From an uncultured Prevotellaceae bacterium (GTDB lineage: Bacteria > Bacteroidota > Bacteroidia > Bacteroidales > Muribaculaceae): a stretch of 6,330 nt of DNA. Within the stretch, counting starts at the first letter, position 1; every line of letters starts with the position of its first letter. Positions 1 through 6,207 of this stretch are shown in pieces. The notes beneath the pieces were generated by a model. The model did no database searches, had not been told where the DNA came from, and was given only the letters and a program-made list of their open reading frames with translations. A program made the position numbers and the translations under genes. The stretch spans positions 1-6,330 of the forward strand of contig CAMFSS010000126.1 of assembly GCA_945983195.1 (NCBI GenBank). The letters are read 5' to 3'.

Positions 1-90
1 TACCGTTGTGTGTCTTGGTTGTTCGCTAAATTATTTCGCGGGGGTGGGATTAACTAAATTTTAATTACTGCAATGTGGGCATTCTTTGCT

Positions 91-102
91 TTTTTGCAAA
101 AA
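91..102. repeat. 12-bp AT-rich palindrome, possible operator
   Basis: TTTTTGCAAAAA is a perfect palindrome. It is followed by a second half-site (TGCAAA at 106-111) that can also pair with TTTGCA at 93-98. It lies about 45 bases upstream of the candidate promoter of the TonB-domain gene, so it could be a regulator site. It could equally be chance in an AT-rich stretch. The rest of bases 1-146 shows no gene or RNA that I can support. Confidence 0.2.
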
Positions 103-146
103 TTCTGCAAATGATATTAATCAAGCACAAATATCACGCCGCTGGT

Positions 147-177
147 ATTGTTAATTGCGGTATCTGATATATATTTG
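147..177 (+). promoter_or_regulatory. Candidate Bacteroidetes sigma-ABfr-type promoter for the TonB-domain gene
   Basis: ATTG at 147-150 (consensus -33 TTTG) is followed by a 19-base spacer and TATATTTG at 170-177, a full match to the Bacteroidetes -7 consensus TAnnTTTG. Transcription would begin near 182-185, leaving an untranslated leader of roughly 55-60 bases before the ATG at 241. The motif match is seen directly; promoter activity is inferred. Confidence 0.55.
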
Positions 178-240
178 TGGCATAAACAGCTTACTTGACA
201 GAGGTTTGTTAAAATTTATATCATTTTGAAAGTAACAAAT

Positions 241-687
241 ATGCAGACTATTTTACGCTATAATTTACTTCTGGTGGTGTCGTTCATGCTCTCAGTGCCT
301 GCCGTTGCGCAAGTGAAGAGGGTGAACAATTGCAACCCAATGTCGAGAACACAATCGCCTTACGGTGAGGTGATCTACGAGTACGACTACGTCGACGTGC
401 AGCCCCAGTTCCCGGGCGGCGACTGCGCCCTCACCAATTTCATCAACAAGACTCGCGAATATCCCTACGAGGCTTACCGGAAGAAGATTCAGGGTCGCGT
501 GCTTTGCAGCTTCATCGTCAATGCCGACGGCTCGGTGAGCCACATATCGGTGGTGCGCGGAGTCGATGGCGAGCTTAATCGCGAAGCGATGCGCGTAATC
601 AGCGAAATGCCCAAGTGGCGTGCCGGAAAGCAGAACGGCAACTTCGTTCCAGTGCGATGCTTCCTCCCCATAGCTTTCCGCCTCTGA
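241..687 (+). CDS. Exported stand-alone TonB C-terminal-domain protein
   Basis: This is a 148-residue protein. Residues 1-23 look like a signal peptide: a hydrophobic LLLVVSFML core, then a likely signal peptidase I cut after PAVA, before Q24. A PQFPGG motif (about 55-60) precedes the TonB_C domain at about 70-148. That domain has the family landmarks YPYEA, IQGRV, F-V-ADGSV, a V-RG-D-EL-REA helix and MPKW-AGKQNG, and ends in a short strand (FLPIAFRL). Canonical TonB uses an N-terminal membrane anchor with ExbB/ExbD to energise outer-membrane receptors. This one has no proline-rich spacer and probably no retained anchor, so it is likely a periplasmic TonB-like domain of unknown partner. It has four cysteines (C31, C62, C89, C140). 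An in-frame TTG at 226 would add five residues. ATG 241 is preferred because TTG is rare and a weak GAAAG lies 8 bases upstream of the ATG. It is monocistronic and convergent with the next gene. Confidence 0.85.
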   Translation: MQTILRYNLLLVVSFMLSVPAVAQVKRVNNCNPMSRTQSPYGEVIYEYDYVDVQPQFPGGDCALTNFINKTREYPYEAYRKKIQGRVLCSFIVNADGSVSHISVVRGVDGELNREAMRVISEMPKWRAGKQNGNFVPVRCFLPIAFRL

Positions 688-732
688 CAAATCCAATCAC
701 TCCAATAATAGGCAATTAATCACACTCATAAC

Positions 733-785
733 GAGAAGCTCCCCAAGAGTCTGTTGCAGAACTCTTGGGGAGCTTCTCTGTTTTT
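733..785 (+). terminator. Perfect 18-bp stem terminator, probably shared by convergent genes
   Basis: GAGAAGCTCCCCAAGAGT (733-750) is exactly complementary to 761-778. Within the 10-base loop, CTG (751-753) can pair further with CAG (757-759). TGTTTTT (779-785) follows on the plus strand, so the orientation suits termination of the TonB-domain gene 45 bases after its stop. Read from the minus strand, the same stem lies beyond the stop of the long gene but lacks a following T tract, so it would act there mainly as a 3'-end stabilising hairpin or a weak terminator. Confidence 0.85.
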
Positions 786-790
786 CCCAT

Positions 791-814
791 GCGCCACCGC
801 TATTGCAGTGGCGC
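791..814 (-). terminator. GC-rich 3'-end hairpin after the rlmN-nuclease frame
   Basis: On the minus strand GCGCCACTGC and GCGGTGGCGC form a 10-bp stem with an AATA loop, 10 bases after the stop codon at 825-827. The one non-Watson-Crick position is a G-U wobble in the minus-strand RNA but a C-A mismatch in the plus-strand RNA. The fold is therefore better in the transcript of the minus-strand gene. No T tract follows, so it may be a processing or stability hairpin acting with the 733-778 stem rather than a complete intrinsic terminator. Confidence 0.45.
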
Positions 815-824
815 TATTGCCGGG

Positions 825-3197
825 TTATTTTATCACCACCTTCTTCGATGCAGTGGGTGTGGCTACTATGTAGATTCCTTGTGGCAATTGACGCAGCATG
901 GTGCCTGCCGCCGGTTTGCCGCAGTACACTTCAGTAGCGTCGATTGAGTATACGCTCAGTGCAGTGCGTCCGTCACTCTCAATGGCGAGCGTGCCGGGAG
1001 CTGCACAGTAAGCATCCCAATTACGCGCCACGGTAGCATCTACCGCACCAAGATAGTCGCTTATGGCAATGTCGTCGATGTTGAGTCGCTTGCCGCCGGT
1101 TTGCTCTATCGAAATCCGCACATTGCCTGTCACATTCATTGCGAATGTGTAGAGTGTGAGGTCGCCCTGGGCGATTGTCACATTGTCGGCAAGCGGAAGC
1201 CAAGTCTGTCCGCCATTCACTGAGTACGTCACCTTCACGGTAGCCGCCTCGTCGGAGCTATAGGGTGCAGCGTAGAACGACAGCGTTCCGGCACCGCGCT
1301 GCTTGTCCTCTGCCATGCGCACACGGCGTTCACCGCTCTTACTGGTGCACAGCGCGTGTGAACCATTGAATTTGTCGCCGGGGCGGCCATAAATGCCCAC
1401 ATTCGAGCGGCTCCACAAGCAGGCATTGCCCTCGAAGTCGCTGCTCAAGTATCCTTCGGCTTCTTCAATCTCAAAGTCCTCGAAGAAATTTACTATTTCG
1501 GCAGCTACACCCACCACCGGCACATCATCACCGTCGAAGTTGTCGGTGCGCAGCGAGAGCGTACCGCTGTACTCGCCGGCTTCACAGGCTTTCATGCGCA
1601 AATACACCGTCTCACCGTCGGGCGAAACCTCAAGCTTTTGTGCCCACGACGCCTTGTCGCTGCTTAGCTCAAACGGCTCGGTCACCTCCACGGTCACCGG
1701 GTCGGTGATATAGTCGGTGAACACCTGCACCTCCACAGGCTCCGACGGTTTGCCCGGCTCGGCACTCAAGTTCAGTCCGCCCTCCGGCAGAATGAATGTG
1801 AGCACAAGTTCCGGGTCGGCGGTAGTCACCTCCACCACATTCGACTTGCGCCCCGAAGCCGATGTGAGCCAGTAGTAGTAAGTAGTGCTCGGCTCCACAC
1901 CGTGCACGTCGTAGCACTCTTCGCTCGACTCTATCTCTATCGGGAATCCTGCCACCGATGTGGTCTTGTCGCTTTCGGTGATGTAGAGAGTGTATAATCC
2001 GCTGAAATCCACGTCAATCCAGTTGGCTGTAAACGAGGTCGGAGTCACGTTGGTGGCATCTCCTGCGGGGATACCGTCGGTACACTCGCCCGAAAGGGTC
2101 ACTGTAGCCGACACCTCGCTGCTTGAAATGGTCACCGTTACACTCTGACTGCCAACGCTTTGCGGCAAGAATTTTATGTCGACATACGTGCCCTCCTTGG
2201 CTGCATTTGCGGTGATTTTCGACGTTGATGCCGTAAATGCCGTGCTTCCGGTCAGTTTTACGCTCATATCTTCCTGTAAATCAGAGCCTTTGACCTTAAT
2301 TCGGTGCACAAGCGGCACATTTACGCCCGTAATGCCCATAAATTGCGTCGAGCCATCGACAGGAAGCGTCAGCATAGGGTCGAGAATGCCTCCGGGTGTC
2401 CACCCGTCGTTATTCCTCGTACCCCACACATACTCAGCGAGTTCCGGGTGGTCAATAAATGGATTTCGGTTATGCTGATATGCCTCCACTGCATTGTTTC
2501 GGTCAATCTCTTTTTGGCTCACAGGGTCCTGGCGGTGCCACTTCATCAGCATCTCAACCGACCAACTGCTGAAGCAAGGATAGCTGTTTCCTGCGAGCTG
2601 TGGGCTCTCCCATCTGCTTATGCTGCTGTTGTAGGCTGCCGCCATGTAGAAGTAGGTGCGTGCAAAATCGCCCTTATACTGGTCATCTGGCTCAAACACA
2701 GTGCCCGAATAGCCTGCAAATGTGCTCTTTCCCAGTCGACCGAGTGCCTTGATTGAGCCTTTTGATGCCACATAGGTGCCGTTGGCACATTCGCCGTAAG
2801 GGTAGTTGCTGCGCTGTCCATTCACTTTTCCGTCGGTTGGATATATGTGGAATGCATCGGTCACCATTGGTGCTGCATCGTCAAACCAGCTCTTGGGAAA
2901 TGAATGTTCGCGGTTGTAGCAGTCGCCAATCGAGCTGTAGCTGCCACATCGGTCGCCCGACCCCGGGCTGTACTTAGTGGTGGCATACATATCCCAAATG
3001 TATCCGTCGGCAGTCACGTCGCTCGTCTGATACACTTTGTATAGGTCACCGTAGGAAACCGCTGTGTGTTTGCCGATTATGTTCTGCAGTGCCTTGAGCA
3101 GAGCACCTTTGTTGGTGCCGATTGCCGAGTCGTAGTAGCCGCTCGGAGCCTGGGCATTTGCTATGATGGCTATCACAGCCGACAGGCATAGCGCCAT
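825..3197 (-). other. Endonuclease I segment with its own signal peptide and possible internal start
   Basis: This is the alternative two-gene reading of the 3' part of the long frame. ATG at 3195-3197 begins MALCLSAVIAIIANA|QAPSGYY, a hydrophobic core with an AxA cut site, giving a product of about 790 residues. The n-region would lack positive charge. Starting eight codons earlier, at an ATT codon (3219-3221), gives (M)KTYCNRIMALCL, a textbook charged n-region, which suggests a lost ATG or a rare ATT start. The nuclease belongs to the EndA/NucM family (beta-beta-alpha metal finger) that cuts DNA or RNA outside the cytoplasm, with H463 and N491 of the long frame as likely catalytic and metal-site residues. 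The tail GIYIVATPTASKKVVIK resembles a type IX secretion (Por) C-terminal sorting domain, implying export across the outer membrane or surface attachment. Multiple Ig-like modules fit a surface or scavenging nuclease. No clear Shine-Dalgarno site precedes either start. Confidence 0.6.
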
Positions 3198-4292
3198 AAT
3201 TCTGTTACAGTACGTTTTAATGTCGTTTTTGGGCTTAGATTGTCTTTTTTTATTCTTGTCTTTAACTTTGGGTTCCAGCATGCCGCAGGCTGCAAAAATA
3301 TCCTCTCCGCGGCTTCGGCGTATGGTGCAGATGATGCCCTGGCGGTTGAGCCGGTCGCGGAATGCCACCATGTTCTCCTCATTCGAGGTGCGCAGCGGCG
3401 AGCCTGGTATGGCATGGAAGCGAATGAGATTTACGCGTGCGTCGACGTGGCTCAGGAGCTTAGCCAGTGCGTCGGCATGGGCAGCATCATCGTTGAGACC
3501 TTCCCACATGATGTATTCCACCGAGAGGCGTCGCTGGTGGGCAAAGTCGTAGCCACTGAGCAGTTTCATCACGTCGGTCACGGCAAATGCACGCTCCACA
3601 GGCATCAGCTTCTCGCGCTCGGTGTGGAATGGCGAGTGCACGCTGATTGCCACATGCACGCTTGTTTCGTCGAGCAGGCGGCGCAATTCGGGCATCTTTC
3701 CTATCGACGACACCGTGATGCGTTTCGGGCTCCATGCGAGTCCCCACTTGGCAGTAAGCACATCGACCACCCGCAGCACAGCATCAGCATTGTCCATCGG
3801 TTCGCCCATTCCCATGAACACCACATTAGTGAGCAGCTCCGACTCGGGAATGCTCAGTATCTGGTTGATGATTTCAGCGGCGGTGAGGTTGCCGTGATAG
3901 CCTTGGCGTCCGGTCATGCAGAAGGTGCACCCCATGCGGCAGCCCTTTTGCGACGAAATGCACAGCGTGGCACGGTCGGCATCGGGGATATAGACGCTTT
4001 CCACAGCCTTGCCGTCGTCGGTGGCAAATAGATACTTCACTGTGCCGTCCTGGCTGCGCTGCTCCTGCATCGGGGCATAGCGGCCTACGCAGTAGCGCGC
4101 TGAAAGTTTTTTGCGGTTGGTCTTCGATATGTTGTTCATCTCGTCGAAGTCGGTTGCACGGTGCGTGTAGAGCCACTCTGCCAGTTGCTTGGCAGTGAAC
4201 CGCGGCATACCGAGCTCGGCAACCACTTCCTGGAGTTGCTCCATCGTCATGCCAATAAGTGGCTTTCGCTTATTCTCTTCATTATTTTCCAT
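825..4292 (-). CDS. rlmN: RlmN 23S rRNA A2503 methyltransferase in frame with a secreted endonuclease I
   Basis: This is one open frame of 1155 codons. Residues 1-340 are a complete RlmN, a radical-SAM enzyme that makes m2A2503 in 23S rRNA (and m2A37 in tRNAs in E. coli). The 4Fe-4S motif is C118-x3-C122-x2-C125, the SAM motif GMGEPMDN is at 161-168, and RGEDIFAACG carries the second catalytic cysteine, C336. Family members usually end near residue 345-390; this one continues. Residues 341-364 are a lysine-rich linker. Residues 366-380 look like a signal-peptide core with an ANA cleavage site. Residues 383-625 are endonuclease I: REHS with H463, H482, KVNGQRSN with N491, and NRNPFIDHPE at 608-617. 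Then come Ig-like (about 650-737), FN3-like (745-825) and further beta-rich (830-935) segments, a jelly-roll-like region (937-1080) and a sorting-like tail (1105-1155). RlmN is cytoplasmic whereas the nuclease is an export type, so two genes or a frameshift artefact are serious alternatives. The start at 4292 fits the usual RlmN N-terminus. Confidence 0.8.
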   Translation of the reverse strand: MENNEENKRKPLIGMTMEQLQEVVAELGMPRFTAKQLAEWLYTHRATDFDEMNNISKTNRKKLSARYCVGRYAPMQEQRSQDGTVKYLFATDDGKAVESVYIPDADRATLCISSQKGCRMGCTFCMTGRQGYHGNLTAAEIINQILSIPESELLTNVVFMGMGEPMDNADAVLRVVDVLTAKWGLAWSPKRITVSSIGKMPELRRLLDETSVHVAISVHSPFHTEREKLMPVERAFAVTDVMKLLSGYDFAHQRRLSVEYIMWEGLNDDAAHADALAKLLSHVDARVNLIRFHAIPGSPLRTSNEENMVAFRDRLNRQGIICTIRRSRGEDIFAACGMLEPKVKDKNKKRQSKPKNDIKTYCNRIMALCLSAVIAIIANAQAPSGYYDSAIGTNKGALLKALQNIIGKHTAVSYGDLYKVYQTSDVTADGYIWDMYATTKYSPGSGDRCGSYSSIGDCYNREHSFPKSWFDDAAPMVTDAFHIYPTDGKVNGQRSNYPYGECANGTYVASKGSIKALGRLGKSTFAGYSGTVFEPDDQYKGDFARTYFYMAAAYNSSISRWESPQLAGNSYPCFSSWSVEMLMKWHRQDPVSQKEIDRNNAVEAYQHNRNPFIDHPELAEYVWGTRNNDGWTPGGILDPMLTLPVDGSTQFMGITGVNVPLVHRIKVKGSDLQEDMSVKLTGSTAFTASTSKITANAAKEGTYVDIKFLPQSVGSQSVTVTISSSEVSATVTLSGECTDGIPAGDATNVTPTSFTANWIDVDFSGLYTLYITESDKTTSVAGFPIEIESSEECYDVHGVEPSTTYYYWLTSASGRKSNVVEVTTADPELVLTFILPEGGLNLSAEPGKPSEPVEVQVFTDYITDPVTVEVTEPFELSSDKASWAQKLEVSPDGETVYLRMKACEAGEYSGTLSLRTDNFDGDDVPVVGVAAEIVNFFEDFEIEEAEGYLSSDFEGNACLWSRSNVGIYGRPGDKFNGSHALCTSKSGERRVRMAEDKQRGAGTLSFYAAPYSSDEAATVKVTYSVNGGQTWLPLADNVTIAQGDLTLYTFAMNVTGNVRISIEQTGGKRLNIDDIAISDYLGAVDATVARNWDAYCAAPGTLAIESDGRTALSVYSIDATEVYCGKPAAGTMLRQLPQGIYIVATPTASKKVVIK
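3235..3251 (-). other. A7 run and hidden stop at the RlmN-nuclease junction
   Basis: On the coding (minus) strand the frame reads AAT AAA AAA AGA CAA TCT, with seven consecutive A's at 3245-3251. With eight A's, or after a -1 slip, the reading becomes AAA AAG ACA ATC TAA, stopping at 3235-3237. RlmN would then end with a short lysine-rich tail about 350 residues long, a normal family length. With six A's the frame instead runs on for 20-odd codons to a TGA near 3173. The run is a plausible site for polymerase slippage, programmed frameshifting, phase variation or a sequencing error. Confidence 0.55.
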
Positions 4293-4295
4293 TAT

Positions 4296-4352
4296 AGTTG
4301 AGTAAAAAACGGTGAAAACGCAGCCTCTTGCGGCTGAAAGTTGAAAAAACGG
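4296..4352. repeat. Short direct repeat flanking a hairpin in the rsmD-rlmN spacer
   Basis: AGTTGAGTAAAAAACGG (4296-4312) and AGTTGAAAAAACGG (4339-4352) are copies differing by a three-base insertion, 43 bases apart. The hairpin at 4321-4336 sits between them. The sequence is low in complexity, so this may be a local duplication with no function. Confidence 0.4.
4304..4336 (-). terminator. Weak hairpin plus T tracts between rsmD and rlmN
   Basis: On the minus strand CAGCC and GGCTG (5-bp stem, loop GCAAGA) are followed by CGTTTT and, after a few bases, TTTTTT. The hairpin lies about 55 bases after the rsmD stop and about 29 bases before the rlmN ATG. It could be a leaky terminator or attenuator separating rlmN from the upstream operon, or simply part of the rlmN leader. 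The short stem makes strong termination unlikely. Confidence 0.3.
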
Positions 4353-4391
4353 CGTAAAGTTACAAAAAAGATTTCAATGTTTGTTTCAGGG

Positions 4392-4931
4392 CTATTCGTC
4401 CATTCTGAAAATCGAGAAATTCACGCTGCCGTAGGTGCGGTGTTGCGAGAAGTGGGGCAGCGCAGAGAAGTCGTAAGCCTTGCTGTGCTCCACTATCACT
4501 ATGCTGTCGGGGTAGAGCATCTGCGAGTTGAGTATCAATTCAGGCACTTTGGCAAAGTCGGGGAGGTCGTAAGGAGGATCGGCGAAGATGATGTCGAATT
4601 TCTGCGTAGTCTGCTCCACGAAGCGGAACACGTCGCCCTTCACCATCGTCAGATTGCGCTCATTGAGCATATCACGCACGCGGCGAATAAAATTGTATTG
4701 CGTAGCCGACTTCTCCACGCAAGTCACTTTCGAGCAGCCTCTCGACAGAAACTCAAAGCTTATTGCTCCTGTACCCGCAAAGAGGTCGAGTGCAGTGCAG
4801 CCGTCGAATTCCACTATGTTTTCAAGCACATTGAAGATGTTTTCGCGTGCAAAGTCGGTGGTAGGACGGGCTGAAATGTTTTGAGGCACATCGAATCGCC
4901 GACGGCCATATTTTCCACGAATTATTCGCAT
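4392..4931 (-). CDS. rsmD: 16S rRNA (guanine966-N2)-methyltransferase RsmD
   Basis: This is a 179-residue class I SAM-dependent methyltransferase. RsmD methylates N2 of G966 of 16S rRNA during 30S assembly in the cytoplasm. Visible landmarks are MRIIRGKYGRRRF at the N-terminus and the family signature RPTTDFARENIFN at 22-34. Motif I, DLFAGTGAISFE, is at 49-60, the acidic residue of the next strand is in CVEK (71-74), GD at 99-100 lies in the adenine-contact region, and the N-methyltransferase motif DPPY is at 118-121. The length is typical and no key residue is missing. The first 10 bases of the gene overlap the end of the upstream DUF3822 gene, which points to translational coupling. It ends in TAG; rlmN begins 99 bases further on in the same direction, so both rRNA methyltransferases may share a transcript. 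Confidence 0.95.
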   Translation of the reverse strand: MRIIRGKYGRRRFDVPQNISARPTTDFARENIFNVLENIVEFDGCTALDLFAGTGAISFEFLSRGCSKVTCVEKSATQYNFIRRVRDMLNERNLTMVKGDVFRFVEQTTQKFDIIFADPPYDLPDFAKVPELILNSQMLYPDSIVIVEHSKAYDFSALPHFSQHRTYGSVNFSIFRMDE

Positions 4932-5749
4932 AACAGAAGGAGTATTAAGTCGTAAGGTGCCTTCATGGCATCGTGCCCCATCCGCATTGAGGCGGCAGGG
5001 AAAATGGCAGGCATCACGTAGGTTATGTAGTTCCTTAGCACAGGTGCAAGCGCATCGCGCATGGTGCGGTCGCCGAGCATCTGAAGCTCATCAGCATCGG
5101 CACTGAGTCCGAAGCACTTCCAGGCATTGAGCGTGAAGAATGCCGCATCGTCAACGCTGTGGCACACGTAGCTATTGGCAAGGTTCAGCTTGCTATGGCT
5201 GAAAATGCACACATCGGCAGTTCCGTCGTGCAGATAGACATACTCGCGGCACACTCCGGCATTGGCGCACTTGGCTGCAAAATGCTCACACATTGCCCAC
5301 AGATGGTGGTGAATGGTGGCACTCTCGAATGTGCGGTTGATGAAGCGCAACACGCCTGCGGGCAGCTCAAACACTATCTTCACTCCGCACCGGGGCAGCG
5401 TGTCGACCAGTATGTCGCCCTGTACTGAGCCAAAAAGGGCGTTGAAAGCGTCGATAGCTGAGTCGTCGCTCATCGAGCCCGGCACGAGCATGAAGTGCTG
5501 CGACGTGAACGACATCACCACGCGATTGTAATCGAGCAGAAACAGTGGATTGTCGTAGATGCAATTCTCAAGCGAGCGGAGAAAATCATCTCCACTGCCA
5601 TCGAGCGACACCTCCCTACTTATCAAGGAGCCTTGCCCGACCTCGCTGTAAGCGGCAAATCGCACGCAGTCATCGTTGATGCGAAGTGCCAGACGCCACG
5701 TCTGCGGATTGGTTATCTCCACATCGGCACCGTTTGCCATTGAATTCAT
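4922..5749 (-). CDS. DUF3822 family protein
   Basis: This is a 275-residue protein with no signal peptide and no membrane segment. I recognise it as DUF3822 from its size, its position directly before rsmD, and features such as the early strand WRLALRINDDCVRFAAYS (18-35), the N-PLFLLDYNRVVM segment (67-79), and the C-terminal MRMGHDAMKAPYDLI followed by LLLLCE. Members are largely confined to Bacteroidetes. As I recall, a Bacteroides structure of this family shows an actin-like ATPase fold, but no nucleotide-binding signature is obvious here and the function is unknown. The overlap with rsmD suggests a role linked to ribosome modification, but that is only guilt by association. Start: ATG at 5747-5749, with a second ATG three codons later (5738-5740) that could be used instead. 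The leader upstream contains a promoter candidate at 5850-5880. Confidence 0.85.
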   Translation of the reverse strand: MNSMANGADVEITNPQTWRLALRINDDCVRFAAYSEVGQGSLISREVSLDGSGDDFLRSLENCIYDNPLFLLDYNRVVMSFTSQHFMLVPGSMSDDSAIDAFNALFGSVQGDILVDTLPRCGVKIVFELPAGVLRFINRTFESATIHHHLWAMCEHFAAKCANAGVCREYVYLHDGTADVCIFSHSKLNLANSYVCHSVDDAAFFTLNAWKCFGLSADADELQMLGDRTMRDALAPVLRNYITYVMPAIFPAASMRMGHDAMKAPYDLILLLLCE

Positions 5750-5849
5750 CTATGCACAAATGTTAACGCCTCGACACATGTATAGGCACATCCACACAGC
5801 CAAAACAGCCGCATTGTGCCAGTGTCAAGGGATATTTCTATTTATTAAG

Positions 5850-5880
5850 CGAAGTTAAGGAATAATTTCAGAATCACAAA
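5850..5880 (-). promoter_or_regulatory. Candidate promoter for the DUF3822-rsmD(-rlmN) operon
   Basis: On the minus strand TTTG (5877-5880) is followed by exactly 19 bases and then TAACTTCG (5850-5857), matching five of six fixed positions of the Bacteroidetes -7 element TAnnTTTG. A start near 5843-5846 would give a leader of about 95 bases before the DUF3822 ATG. The surrounding gap (5750-5965) contains no other gene or strong terminator that I can see. Confidence 0.5.
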
Positions 5881-5965
5881 GCCCTTTAGTATTTATTTGC
5901 ACTTCACGCCCCTGCTTCCCTGCCCTCAATGGCATTCGTGGGCATGTGACATTATACGATACCAC

Positions 5966-6199
5966 TTATGCTTCCGGCAAAGCCAAAAGATACTCCGGAG
6001 CAAAATCCGCACCGTTTTCCCATTCCACAGTGTTATATTTCACTGAAAATCGCTTGAAAAAGTCAATATCCTTAAGAGGTTCAAATACGATTCCCTTAAG
6101 TGATGACTTCAAGTCTACCACTTTCGTGATGTTATTGTTAAACCACAATTTAATGCGGTATCCATCAATGTACTCTGCTCTTATTACTTCTGTAAACAT
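5966..6199 (-). CDS. DUF2442 family protein
   Basis: This is a small soluble protein of 77 residues. It matches the DUF2442 pattern: an N-terminal strand pair (VIRAEYIDGYRIKLWFNNN), a VVDLKSSLKGIVFEPLKD segment at about 27-44, an F-VKYNTVEW strand (51-60), then NGADFAPEYLLAL near the C-terminus. The length is normal for the family and it looks intact. It starts only 8 bases after the stop of the DUF4160 gene, so the two are surely co-transcribed. The pair recurs in many bacteria, often in mobile or accessory regions. A toxin-antitoxin-like role has been suspected for such small paired genes, but no activity can be read from this sequence. The coding DNA is about 37% G+C in hand-counted blocks (6001-6180), against about 57% in two blocks of rlmN, which suggests separate acquisition. 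The start ATG at 6197-6199 gives the usual family N-terminus. Confidence 0.85.
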   Translation of the reverse strand: MFTEVIRAEYIDGYRIKLWFNNNITKVVDLKSSLKGIVFEPLKDIDFFKRFSVKYNTVEWENGADFAPEYLLALPEA

Positions 6200-6207
6200 A
6201 GCATATA

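Noticed and set aside
226..240. TTG at 226 as the start of the TonB-domain protein
   Set aside because: TTG starts are rare in this group and no ribosome-binding-like sequence lies close upstream; the ATG at 241 with a weak GAAAG before it gives a complete signal peptide.
2304..2756. A 150-codon plus-strand open frame opposite the nuclease region
   Set aside because: It is antisense to the endonuclease I segment, which carries clear family motifs; the translation has no coherent pattern.
3240..4031. A 263-codon open frame on the plus strand opposite rlmN
   Set aside because: It lies wholly antisense to the conserved RlmN coding region, its translation is rich in His/Cys/Ala with no recognisable domain, and it is explained by codon bias of the real gene.
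4332..4368. Possible rlmN promoter (minus strand TTTG, 19-base spacer, CAACTTTC)
   Set aside because: The spacing fits, but the -7 element matches only four of six fixed positions in a T-rich stretch, so it is too weak to call.
4341..4874. A 177-codon plus-strand open frame opposite rsmD
   Set aside because: It is a shadow of rsmD; no domain, signal peptide or promoter supports it.
5925..5948. Possible terminator after the DUF2442 gene (TGCCC/GGGCA)
   Set aside because: The stem is only 5 bp with a 14-base loop and no T tract on the relevant strand.
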